64,000 nt of DNA, from contig JAUYRZ010000063.1 of assembly GCA_030695565.1 (NCBI GenBank), forward strand, positions 1 through 64,000. Direction: 5' to 3'. Positions 36,538 to 44,130 of this stretch are shown in pieces. Source of the stretch: Archangium sp. (GTDB lineage Bacteria; Myxococcota; Myxococcia; Myxococcales; Myxococcaceae). The notes under the pieces are model-generated. The model was not told the DNA's origin and searched no databases. It saw only the letters and a program-made list of their open reading frames with translations. Position numbers and translations under genes: made by a program. Each line of letters starts with the position of its first letter. Within the stretch, counting starts at the first letter, position 1.

Positions 36538-38025
36538 TCAGTGCTCGGCGTGCCCTGCGATGACGATTTTTCCGTCGGCCTGCACCACCACCCAGCGCGC
36601 AGCCTCTTCCGTGCCGCCCGCTTCGGTGACGTTGATGGTCACGATGCCGCCGGTGCCGAACGTCGTGTCGAGCGAGCCGTCGGTGTTGAAGCGCGCCGCG
36701 GCGAACTTCGTGTCAGCGCCTTCACGCACGAAGCCAACGCCGATGATCTTGTTGCCATCCCACGCCACGCCGAAGAACCGATCGTGCGCGCCGGTGGAGA
36801 GCGGCACAGCCTGAGCGAACTCCGCAGGACCGCCCGAGGACATCGGCAGCACCAACAGCACCGCGTCGTCATTCTCAGCCGCCGTGTTCGCAGGGCCGGT
36901 GCGGTAGCCCACCGCTCCGAGCGCCATCCCGCCAGGGCCGATCGCTGCGCCGAAGAAGGCCTCGTCGTTGCGACCGAACGACCAGGTCTTGTATCCGTCT
37001 GCCGCGAAGGTGGTGTCGGCCGCGCCTGCCGAGGTGAGCACCGTCACCATGGCGTCGACGTTGCCCGTCAGCGGCGTGCCGCTGCCCACCGACACGATGC
37101 GGTCGTCTGACAGCGCGAGCACGTGACGGCCGCGCTCATCGCCGCCGACGAGGTTCAAGATGAAGGCTCCGTTGCTCCCCCAGGTGGCGTCTTCTGCGCC
37201 CGTCTCGAGGTAGCGGAAGCTCACCAGGTCGACAGGGCCGCTCGGGGCGATACGGCCGTAGCCCGAGGTCACGTAGTTGCCGGTCGACTGGCGCGCCACC
37301 CCGTACGCCTCGGCCATGCCCCACGGCATCGACGGCACGGCGTTGGCAAACTTGGCCACGCCCACCACACCCGCGTCACCGAAGGTCGAGTCTGCGGCGC
37401 CCGTCGAATCGAGGCGAAACAACACGGGCCGGTTGGCCGTCTGAATGCCTCCGTCGCTGAGCACGACGCCGGTCGGAACGGCGGTGTAGCTCGAGATGAC
37501 GATCTTCCCGTCGGCCTGCACGAAGCCATGCTTGATGGTGTCGTTCCGATTCGCGAAGTCGAGCCGCTGCACGCCACCGGTGGCGAAGGTTCCGTCAAGT
37601 GCGCCGCTGGTGGTGAGCCGCGCCGCGAAACCATCCGTGTCGGTGCGGCCAATCGCCTTGGTGGACCCGAAGAGCACCATGCGCCCCGCGCTGTCCTTGT
37701 CGAAGCCCCAGACCGAGTCGCGCGCGCTGCCCGTGGCCTCGCCGAAGTCGATGCGCGCGATGCCCGCGTCACCGAAGGTCGTGTCGGGCGTGCCGTCGGA
37801 GTTGAGCCGCACCACCACCACGTCGAGGTCGCGAGGCGGCGTCCCCGCGTCGCCACCACCGCCTCCGCCTGCACCGCCGCCCATCGCGCCACCGCCGCCT
37901 CCGGTGTTGCCACCGCCGGTGGTGCCGCCGCCCATGCCGCCATCAGGCATCGGCTCCATCGGGCAACCCATCAGCATCATTGAGACCGTCATCCCCACCA
38001 GCAGGCCATTCCAACCGAGTTTCAC
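36538..38025 (-). CDS. Delta-60 repeat lipoprotein (beta-propeller-like)
   Basis: A 495-residue protein. Lipoprotein signal with Cys in MMLMGC, then a Gly-rich linker (about 30-62), then delta-60 repeats, each carrying the SDGTPDTTFGDAG-type signature: SDGTPDTTFGDAG, TSGALDGTFATGG, STGAADSTFGDAG, TSAGAADTTFAADG and NTDGSLDTTFGTGG, with more diverged copies between. VQADGKIVI appears twice. Such repeats probably build a beta-propeller; ligands are unknown. Start: GTG 38025 with GGGAGA 5 bases before it. The frame extends upstream through the regulatory dyad and the Fur-like site, but that part is not coding. It is divergent from the imelysin gene and could also be iron-regulated through the shared 64-bp gap. 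Confidence 0.85.
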   Translation of the reverse strand: MKLGWNGLLVGMTVSMMLMGCPMEPMPDGGMGGGTTGGGNTGGGGGAMGGGAGGGGGGDAGTPPRDLDVVVVRLNSDGTPDTTFGDAGIARIDFGEATGSARDSVWGFDKDSAGRMVLFGSTKAIGRTDTDGFAARLTTSGALDGTFATGGVQRLDFANRNDTIKHGFVQADGKIVISSYTAVPTGVVLSDGGIQTANRPVLFRLDSTGAADSTFGDAGVVGVAKFANAVPSMPWGMAEAYGVARQSTGNYVTSGYGRIAPSGPVDLVSFRYLETGAEDATWGSNGAFILNLVGGDERGRHVLALSDDRIVSVGSGTPLTGNVDAMVTVLTSAGAADTTFAADGYKTWSFGRNDEAFFGAAIGPGGMALGAVGYRTGPANTAAENDDAVLLVLPMSSGGPAEFAQAVPLSTGAHDRFFGVAWDGNKIIGVGFVREGADTKFAAARFNTDGSLDTTFGTGGIVTINVTEAGGTEEAARWVVVQADGKIVIAGHAEH

Positions 38026-38043
38026 GTCGTTCTCCCTTGAGCC

Positions 38044-38059
38044 CGGGAACAAGTTCCCG
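38044..38059. promoter_or_regulatory. Perfect dyad, possible operator
   Basis: CGGGAAC-AA-GTTCCCG: 7-bp arms with a 2-base centre, in the space between two divergent lipoprotein genes and 12 bp from the Fur-like site. The centre is too tight for an RNA hairpin, so a dimeric repressor site is more likely. The binding protein is unknown. Confidence 0.5.
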
Positions 38060-38070
38060 TAGCCTGTTTT

Positions 38071-38089
38071 GATAATGACAATCAAAATC
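38071..38089. promoter_or_regulatory. Fur-box-like operator
   Basis: GATAATGACAATCAAAATC matches the 19-bp Fur consensus at 16 of 19 positions and stands out as AT-rich in this GC-rich DNA. It ends one base before the imelysin ATG and overlaps a possible -10 (GATAAT). Iron-bound Fur would block the imelysin-HTTM genes and perhaps the divergent delta-60 gene. Confidence 0.75.
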
Positions 38090-39223
38090 ATGTGCGCCTC
38101 AGCGCGTCAAGGGTTGACTGCGATCGCGCTCGTGTTCGCGCTCGGTTGCCCCACGCCCCGACCTGCGCAAGACGCGGGCCCGGTGTTGCTCGAGGACGGC
38201 GGCCTCGCAGCCACGCGGGCTGACTTTCTGGGCGCCGCGGGCACTTGCTCGCTTCAAGCCGTGACGAAGTTTCGCGCTGAGGTCGACGCGCTCAACGCTG
38301 CTCCGACGAAGGACAACTGGAAGCGGGCGATGAAGGCCTGGCAACGCGTCGAGTTGATGCAGTTCGGGCCGACCGGCAGCTCCTCGACCCCGGGCGGGAT
38401 GGACCTGCGCGACCAGGTCTATTCGTGGCCGCTGGTCAGCCGCTGCTCCATCGAAGACGTGCTGGTGAGCAAACGCTACGAGGCGGGTGTGGGTTCGCTG
38501 CTGGTCAACCGCCGCGGCCTCGCCACGCTCGAGTACCTGCTCTTTCACGAGAGCGACGACGTCATCTGCTCCACAGCAGGTTGGGCGGCGCTCTCGGCCA
38601 CCGAACGCACCGCGCAGAAGCAGGCCTACGCCGTGGCGGTGAGCGCCGACTTGAAGGTGCACGCCGACGCGCTGGTGACCGCGTGGGAAGGAGGCTTCGT
38701 GGAGACCCTGCGCACCGCTGGCCCGGGAAACCCGACGTACATGTCCACGGGCGCAGCGATGAACCAGCTGGGCGCGGGCATCTTCTACCTCGACCGGGTG
38801 ATCAAGGATCTCAAGCTCGCAGCGCCCATCGGCCTGCGTGACTGCGCCGCCCCGCCCTGCCTCGAGCTGCTCGAGTCGCAGTACGCGGGCCACAACACCG
38901 CCAACCTGCGCGAGAACCTCGTCGCGCTCCGGCAGCTGCTCGAAGGGTGTGAGCCCGGCTACACCGGCGTCGGCTTCGACGATCTGCTGATCGGCGCGCG
39001 GGCCTCAGCGCTGGCCGATCGCCAGCACGAACTGCTGCTCGCCGCCGAAGCCGCCCTGGCCGCCATCGAAGAGCCCGATCTGAAGGAGGCGTTGGTGACG
39101 GACCCCGCGTCGGTGCGCGCCTTCTACGACGCGCTCAAGGCCATCACCGATCTGCTCAAGAGCGAGTTCGTGACCGTGCTCGACATCGATCTGCCCATGG
39201 GCCTGGAAGGCGACAATGACTGA
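38090..39223 (+). CDS. Imelysin-family (M75-like) iron-regulated lipoprotein
   Basis: A 377-residue protein with a lipoprotein-type signal (ALVFALGC) and two helical halves typical of imelysin-like proteins: WKRAMKAWQRVELMQFGP, RDQVYSWPLVSRCSIED, GLATLEYLLFHES, then LGAGIFYLDRVIKDLK. In imelysins the GxHxxE motif lies where this protein has GLATLE, so the motif His is replaced by Ala while Gly and Glu remain. Proteolysis is unlikely; an iron-related periplasmic role is usual for the family. The start is ATG 38090, because the frame upstream of it is the Fur-like site. This leaves almost no leader. The stop overlaps the next gene's ATG by 8 bases. Confidence 0.88.
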   Translation: MCASARQGLTAIALVFALGCPTPRPAQDAGPVLLEDGGLAATRADFLGAAGTCSLQAVTKFRAEVDALNAAPTKDNWKRAMKAWQRVELMQFGPTGSSSTPGGMDLRDQVYSWPLVSRCSIEDVLVSKRYEAGVGSLLVNRRGLATLEYLLFHESDDVICSTAGWAALSATERTAQKQAYAVAVSADLKVHADALVTAWEGGFVETLRTAGPGNPTYMSTGAAMNQLGAGIFYLDRVIKDLKLAAPIGLRDCAAPPCLELLESQYAGHNTANLRENLVALRQLLEGCEPGYTGVGFDDLLIGARASALADRQHELLLAAEAALAAIEEPDLKEALVTDPASVRAFYDALKAITDLLKSEFVTVLDIDLPMGLEGDND

Positions 39224-40517
39224 GCGTCGTGACGCCGCTGCGCTCGCCGTCTTCCGCATGGCGTTCGGCGCGCTGGTGGCCATTTCCGCGCTGCGTTTCC
39301 TGGCCTATGGCTGGGTCGACACCCTCTTCGCGGTGCCCTTTCGGTTTCAGTACTTCGGCTTCGAGTGGGTTCCTTCTCCGGGCGTGGAGGGCGTGCGCGC
39401 GATGTTCGTGGCGCTGGTGTTGCTCGGCGTGATGGTCGCGCTGGGGGCGTTCTACCGGCTGGCCATCGTCGCGCTGTTCGTCACCTTCAGCTGGGTGCAG
39501 TTGCTCGACGTCTCGAACTACCTGAACCACTACTACCTGGTGTCGCTGCTGGCGTTGTTGATGTGCTTCATGCCGCTGCACCGGCTCTGGTCGGTCGATG
39601 CGTGGTTGCGCCCTGCGCTCAGGGCCGAGACCCTGCCGGCGTGGTGCACCTGGCTGCTGCGGTTTCAGGTGGGCACGGTCTACTTCTTCGCGGCGCTCGC
39701 GAAGTTCAACTCCGATTGGTTGATCCACGGAGCCCCGCTCCACCTGTGGTTGTCCTCTCGCAGCGAGTGGCTCACCAGCCCCGAGGTCGCCTGGTTCGCT
39801 TCGTGGGGCGGCTTCGTCTTCGATCTGACCGCGCCGTTTCTCTTGTCGTTCAGACGAACCCGAAAGTTCGCCTACGTGGCGGTGCTGGGCTTCCACCTCA
39901 CCACCAGCCTGCTGTTCCCCATCGGGATGTTCCCCTTCATCATGATGCTCTCAACGCTGGTGTTCTTCGACGCCAGCTGGCCTCGGCGCTGGTTGCGAAC
40001 GCCGGCTCCTGCGCCGGCTGCAGAACGAACGCCGCGGTGGGTGCTGGTGCCGGTGGCGCTCTGGTGCGTGGTGCAGCTCGCCGTGCCGCTGCGCACCTTC
40101 TTGTACGGGGGCGACGTCTCCTGGCATGAGCAGGGCATGCGCTTCTCCTGGCGGGTGATGACGCGCGAGAAGAACGGCAGCGTCACCTACGTGGTGCGGC
40201 AGCGATCGACCCACCGCGAGTGGCACGTGACGCCCAGCCAGTACCTGACGCCCGTGCAGGAGCGAGAGCTCTCGGTTCAGCCCGATCTGATTCTTCAACT
40301 CGCGAGGCACATCGGCGCCGAGTTCCACGCGCGCGGGCTGAAGGACATCGAGGTACACGCCGACACGTGGGTCTCGCTCAACGGCCGCCCCGCTGTACCG
40401 CTGGTCGACGACTCGATCGACCTGCTCCAGGTGCGCGATGGCCTGGCCCCCGCGAGGTGGATCAACCCTTCACCGACCACCAAGCCGATGGCGCCAGCCC
40501 TCTTCTCGCGCCGGTGA
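39216..40517 (+). CDS. HTTM / vitamin K-dependent gamma-carboxylase family protein
   Basis: A 433-residue membrane protein. The HTTM part (about 1-270) has several helices and the motifs LNHYYLVSLLALL and VYFFAALAKFNSDW. By comparison with human gamma-glutamyl carboxylase (recalled VKKLDADW), Lys163 aligns with the catalytic base Lys218. The C-terminal soluble part (about 290-433) keeps GMRFSWRVM, HADTWVSLNGRP and IDLLQ, as in full-length carboxylases. The enzyme in animals carboxylates Glu using reduced vitamin K and CO2; the bacterial substrate is unknown. It overlaps the imelysin gene and is probably under the same Fur-like control. Ends at TGA 40517. Confidence 0.87.
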   Translation: MTERRDAAALAVFRMAFGALVAISALRFLAYGWVDTLFAVPFRFQYFGFEWVPSPGVEGVRAMFVALVLLGVMVALGAFYRLAIVALFVTFSWVQLLDVSNYLNHYYLVSLLALLMCFMPLHRLWSVDAWLRPALRAETLPAWCTWLLRFQVGTVYFFAALAKFNSDWLIHGAPLHLWLSSRSEWLTSPEVAWFASWGGFVFDLTAPFLLSFRRTRKFAYVAVLGFHLTTSLLFPIGMFPFIMMLSTLVFFDASWPRRWLRTPAPAPAAERTPRWVLVPVALWCVVQLAVPLRTFLYGGDVSWHEQGMRFSWRVMTREKNGSVTYVVRQRSTHREWHVTPSQYLTPVQERELSVQPDLILQLARHIGAEFHARGLKDIEVHADTWVSLNGRPAVPLVDDSIDLLQVRDGLAPARWINPSPTTKPMAPALFSRR

Positions 40518-40627
40518 GGTGGTGCGTCGGGCAGCCCTTCACGGTCTCCGTGCGCGGCCTCTCCTGAAGCCTGACCATGCGGGGGGTGAAGAGCGCGCAT
40601 GGCATGTGCGCTGCAGTTCATCGCTGC

Positions 40628-42067
40628 ATGGCAATCCTGACGGCGTTGCTCAGTGCGTTGTCGCGAAAGATCGGTTCGTTGATCCAGGCCTTGATGGGCT
40701 GGTCGGTGGCTGCGCTCTTCGGCCGGCTCACGCCGCGCAAGCGCCTGATGGTTTCCATCGCGATGATCCTCTCGGTGCTCTGGCCCCTGTTCGTGATCGG
40801 GGTGTTTTTCCCGGCCGCGGCCGCGCTGGTGATCGCCTTCGTGCCGCTCCAAGACGGGTTCAGCCAGGGCCTCATGCGCGCGGTGTGGATCGCGTTGGCG
40901 GTGCTCGCGCCGATCATCGTGGCGCTGCTCACCCGCGCCGCCGCGCCCGACGCGCAGACCAGGACCCTGACCAAAACCCTGCTCAACGCGTACCCGCTGA
41001 CCCTGGGCTTCGCGATCTCCTTCTTCGTCACGCTCGTCACGGTGCCGGCGATCAAGATCGCCTCAATGGCCCGTGGCTGGATGGACGAGCACCTCTACGT
41101 GCAGCCCAAGCCCCACCGGTACCAGGCCGCGCTGCACGATCTGTGTGAGGCCTGCGTGCTCGCGCAGCTCAGCCCCGAAGTGGGCAAACCGCCCGGGGCG
41201 ATGTTGATCTCCACCCGGGTGATCAAGTTGTTCGCGCGCGGGGCCATCGACGCGCTGGTGGAAGACGACCCCAGGGTCATTCGCGCCGAGGGCATCGAGC
41301 TCTACCTGTACCCGGGTGACCTGCTGCTGCGCGGTGAGAAACACAAGGTGGCGCGGGTGCGTGCGCTGATGGGCAGCACCATGCTCGAACGAGACGCGTG
41401 GCTGGTGGAGGGCCCGCGCGCACAACAACTCCAGGACGAGTTGGGCCGTCTCTGGGAAGCGATTTCGCGGCACGAAGTTCTGGCCGACGCCGCGAACGGC
41501 CTCGAATCACGGCTCAAGGAGATCGCCGCTGATTCAACCAAGCCAGACATCACCTACGAGGACTGGGTCATGGTCGATCGAATTGCACGACGCATCGAAG
41601 GCAAGCTGCAGAACACGAAGAGTGTCATCGACGAAGACACCGTCGAACGAGCGGCGCAGGCCGCTTCACGCCGGGAGGTCGTGACGGCCACCAGTTCGGA
41701 TTCAGCCGACCACTCCACGGCCAGGCTGCTGGAGTCGGCGCTCAAGGAAACCAAAGAGCTGGTGCGTCTGGAGATCGAGCTGGCCAAGGTCGAAGCGAAG
41801 AAGCAGGTCAAAGGCGTGGTGCGCGCGGGCATCGGCTTCGCCGTGGCGGCCGTGCTGGGCGTGATCGTTCTGGCGTTGATGGTGGTCGCGCTGGTGCTGG
41901 CGCTCGGGGGCACGGCGCTCGCGGCGTTCGGGGTAGCGCTCTTCATGCTGGCGCTGGCCGGTGGTGCCGCGTTCTTCGGCTACGCGTCGTTGCCGAAACA
42001 CCCGCTGGAGAGGACGCGTCACCACATCGAAGACGACCTCAAACAACTCAGGGAGCACGTCGCGTGA
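40628..42067 (+). CDS. Polytopic membrane protein fused to phage-holin-like (DUF1469) domain
   Basis: About 479 residues. The N-terminal half has about four membrane helices (near 35-60, 85-105, 125-145) and a cytoplasmic domain of about 190 residues with no recognised family. The C-terminal part (about 365-479) matches the DUF1469/holin-superfamily pattern: LLESALKETKELVRLEIELA followed by two closely spaced helices (AAVLGVIVLALMVVALVLAL; FGVALFMLALAGGAAFFGYA) and an amphipathic end. DUF1469 proteins are usually alone and about 120 residues. The start is uncertain: ATG 40628 begins the likely protein, ATG 40577 and 40604 are in frame, and none has a good ribosome site. Stop overlaps the next gene (GTGA). 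Likely an envelope-stress or membrane-organisation protein; function unknown. Confidence 0.7.
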   Translation: MAILTALLSALSRKIGSLIQALMGWSVAALFGRLTPRKRLMVSIAMILSVLWPLFVIGVFFPAAAALVIAFVPLQDGFSQGLMRAVWIALAVLAPIIVALLTRAAAPDAQTRTLTKTLLNAYPLTLGFAISFFVTLVTVPAIKIASMARGWMDEHLYVQPKPHRYQAALHDLCEACVLAQLSPEVGKPPGAMLISTRVIKLFARGAIDALVEDDPRVIRAEGIELYLYPGDLLLRGEKHKVARVRALMGSTMLERDAWLVEGPRAQQLQDELGRLWEAISRHEVLADAANGLESRLKEIAADSTKPDITYEDWVMVDRIARRIEGKLQNTKSVIDEDTVERAAQAASRREVVTATSSDSADHSTARLLESALKETKELVRLEIELAKVEAKKQVKGVVRAGIGFAVAAVLGVIVLALMVVALVLALGGTALAAFGVALFMLALAGGAAFFGYASLPKHPLERTRHHIEDDLKQLREHVA

Positions 42068-42504
42068 GCACGCCCACTCGAGAAGAGATCCTGGAGCGCC
42101 GGGCCACGTTGGCCCGCGAACGTCTGCTCGCGGTGGTCGATGAGCTCGACCGCAAACGGCACGAGTTCACGCACCACATCGCGCACCCGCGTCAGCTCGT
42201 CTCTGAGCAACTGGCGAAGCGGCTGATGCCGAAGCTCGATGCGGCGGCAGGGACCATCGCGGCCATCAGCGGCACCGTGCTGATCGCGGGCGGGGCGATC
42301 GGCTACCTCGTCTACCGGCGCAACCACACCTGGAGCCGGCGGCTGCTGGCCCGGTTGCCCAGGCCCCAGCCGAAACCTTCCTTCTGGGGCGACGTGTTCA
42401 GCCGCTCCGCCAAGGCGCTGCTGGCGTTTGGGCTCGTGCAGGGCCTCAAGTACGCCATCCGCGAAGGCGCCAAACGAGCCAACGCCCAGATTCCCGCGCA
42501 ATGA
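42064..42504 (+). CDS. DUF3618-like membrane protein
   Basis: A 146-residue protein. It starts with a charged helical segment (EEILERRATLARERLLAVVDE) of the kind found in DUF3618. A membrane helix (GTIAAISGTVLIAGGAIGYLVY, about 65-87) follows, then a basic loop, and a second weaker amphipathic helix (SRSAKALLAFGLVQGLKYA). DUF3618 genes commonly follow DUF1469 genes, as here, where the GTG start at 42064 overlaps the preceding stop. The product probably works with that protein at the inner membrane. Followed by a strong hairpin that mainly serves the opposite-strand tRNA operon. Confidence 0.75.
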   Translation: MSTPTREEILERRATLARERLLAVVDELDRKRHEFTHHIAHPRQLVSEQLAKRLMPKLDAAAGTIAAISGTVLIAGGAIGYLVYRRNHTWSRRLLARLPRPQPKPSFWGDVFSRSAKALLAFGLVQGLKYAIREGAKRANAQIPAQ

Positions 42505-42527
42505 ACTCAGCCTTCGGAAAAACAAAA

Positions 42528-42555
42528 CCCCCGGAGACCTTTCGGCTTCCGGGGG
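42528..42555 (-). terminator. Terminator of the tRNA-Val/tRNA-Asp operon
   Basis: Inverted repeat CCCCCGGA / TCCGGGGG with a 12-base loop. On the minus strand it is followed by TTTTGTTTTT, a classic intrinsic terminator for the tRNA transcript. On the plus strand there is no T-run, so it would be weaker for the DUF3618-like gene. Confidence 0.87.
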
Positions 42556-42567
42556 CTTCGTTTCCTG

Positions 42568-42641
42568 CGAGGAGTAGGGGATTTGAACCCCTGACCTTCG
42601 GCGTGACAGGCCGACGTTCTAACCAGCTGAACTAACTCCCC
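42568..42641 (-). tRNA. tRNA-Asp (GTC)
   Basis: 74-nt cloverleaf with acceptor GGGGAGT/ACTCCTC (one G-T pair), D-stem GTTC/GAAC, anticodon stem TCGGC/GCCGA with loop CTGTCAC (anticodon GTC), T-arm AGGGG-TTCAAAT-CCCCT, discriminator G. The 3' CCA is not encoded. It lies 40 bp downstream of tRNA-Val on the same strand. Confidence 0.97.
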
Positions 42642-42681
42642 ATATGTGTGCTGCACCAACGGTCCTACAACTGCACCAGCT

Positions 42682-42753
42682 TAGGCGGAACAGGTTTCGA
42701 ACCTGTGACCCTCGCCGTGTAAAGGCGACGCTCTACCGCTGAGCTATCCGCCC
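42682..42753 (-). tRNA. tRNA-Val (TAC)
   Basis: 72-nt cloverleaf with acceptor GGGCGGA/TCCGCCT (terminal G-T pair), D-stem GCTC/GAGC, anticodon stem TCGCC/GGCGA with loop TTTACAC (anticodon TAC), T-arm ACAGG-TTCGAAA-CCTGT, discriminator A. No encoded CCA. It is the first gene of the two-tRNA operon. Confidence 0.97.
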
Positions 42754-42776
42754 AGACGCCGCGTAAGCGGTGAGGA

Positions 42777-42806
42777 CTGATACGGGATTTCGACGAAAGG
42801 TGTCAA
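42777..42806 (-). promoter_or_regulatory. sigma70-type promoter of the tRNA operon
   Basis: TTGACA (perfect -35, positions 42806-42801), 18-base spacer, TATCAG (-10, 42782-42777). It would start transcription near 42770, about 17 bases before tRNA-Val. A short inverted repeat (CGAAAGGTGT / ACACCTTCG, with one bulge) overlaps the -35. Confidence 0.7.
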
Positions 42807-42899
42807 CACCTTCGTTTGCTGAGGCGCATTTTCCTGTCGGCCTGACCGCGTGCGCCCTTCGCTTCCTTCTGCTCCGGGTTTGGTCGAGAGTCGCGGGGC

Positions 42900-44126
42900 G
42901 TGAGCGAAAAGAAGAACGGCACGGAGTCCACGCTGTTGGGCCTGCCCGAGGTGGGCAACAGCTCCACGCAGGTGATCGACTCGCCGGTGCCCAGCGAGCC
43001 CACCCTCGAGCTGGCCCCGATTGGGCCCACCACCGCCCCGGTGCTCGACCAGATCACCGCGCCGTCGTTGCCACCCGTGCTCACCCCACCCCGCACCAAG
43101 ACCGCGGGCGCCATGCGCGGAGCCGTGCCCAAAGAAGAGAGCGCACCCCGCAGACCCAGTCGCGTCGCCCAGGCCCTCCCTGTCGATGGCGCGACCGATC
43201 CCAGGATCACCAAGCCCGTTCCTGAAAAGGAGGCCTTCGAGTGGACCATGCCGAAGGTGGCGGGGCTCTCGGGGGCGGTGGGGCTGCTCTTCATTCTGGT
43301 GTGGGTCTTCTGGCCGTCGGGCGAAAAACGCGTGCGTCCCGTGGTGGCCAGCCCCGAGCCGGTGGCCGAAGCGCCGGTGGTGGCCACTCCGAAACCCAAA
43401 CCCGTGCAGCCAGTCACCCCCGTGGTGGTGGCGCCCCGCAAGCCCGTCTTCAAGCTCGATGTCAGGGCGAACGTGATCGACCCCTTCGGCGTACACCTGC
43501 CCGATCTCGAGCTCGACCCGGCGCACAAGTACCGGCTGCGCATCGAACGCGACGACTCGAAGCTGGGTACGGCGCTGGCCCGCCTCGATGAGAAGGAAGG
43601 CTGGGGCATGATGCGCAAGATGGCCAGCCACGCGGTGCTCCAGTTCGGAGGCGCGAAGGCGCTGCGCATGCACTGCGATCCCGGGTCCACCTTTCAGGAA
43701 GGCCAGACCTTCCCGCTCGAGCTGGTCGATCTGGCCACCAAGAAGAAGAGCACCCTGGCCCTGAACCCCGCCACGCACTGCTGGGACTTCGAGGTCGCGC
43801 GCGTGATGGAGCTGGGCGAAGGCGTGAAGAAACGCGTGCGGGTGCCTACCGACACGAAGCTGGAGCTGGGCGAGAAGGTGCAGCTGCGCGTGGCCTACGT
43901 GCTGGAGGCGCTGGGCGAGAAGAGGGCCTGGCGCACCGGCGTGTTGTCACCCGGGGAGAGCGTGCTGGCCGAAGGCCGCCTGGCCCGCTTCGCGATCCTC
44001 GATCCCTACGCGGGCGACAACGAAGGTGAGCTGGCGCTGGAGCTGCTGGCCGGTGACACCGAGAGCTCCGGGCTGGTCACGCCGACCGCCGCGCCTGGTG
44101 CCGAGTTCGTTCCCGCGGCCAAGTGA
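42900..44126 (+). CDS. Single-pass membrane protein with disordered cytoplasmic part
   Basis: A 408-residue protein that I do not recognise. Residues 1-115 are low-complexity and Pro/Thr/Ser-rich, typical of a disordered cytoplasmic segment. One membrane helix lies at about 120-140 (LSGAVGLLFILVWVFW). Then comes a Pro/Val linker (about 145-180) and a periplasmic domain (about 185-400) with likely beta structure and two Cys (MHCDPGS, HCWDFEV) that could form a disulphide. The topology resembles myxobacterial kinase-associated or PEGA-like proteins, but no kinase domain is present. Start GTG 42900. Four bp after its stop begins the DUF1571 gene, suggesting an operon through to the bestrophin gene. 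Confidence 0.7.
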   Translation: MSEKKNGTESTLLGLPEVGNSSTQVIDSPVPSEPTLELAPIGPTTAPVLDQITAPSLPPVLTPPRTKTAGAMRGAVPKEESAPRRPSRVAQALPVDGATDPRITKPVPEKEAFEWTMPKVAGLSGAVGLLFILVWVFWPSGEKRVRPVVASPEPVAEAPVVATPKPKPVQPVTPVVVAPRKPVFKLDVRANVIDPFGVHLPDLELDPAHKYRLRIERDDSKLGTALARLDEKEGWGMMRKMASHAVLQFGGAKALRMHCDPGSTFQEGQTFPLELVDLATKKKSTLALNPATHCWDFEVARVMELGEGVKKRVRVPTDTKLELGEKVQLRVAYVLEALGEKRAWRTGVLSPGESVLAEGRLARFAILDPYAGDNEGELALELLAGDTESSGLVTPTAAPGAEFVPAAK

Positions 44127-44130
44127 ACCG

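Noticed and set aside
42564-42660. tRNA repeats as an attachment site for an integrated element
   Set aside because: No integrase nearby and no second copy of a tRNA 3' end in the window; flanking genes are ordinary.
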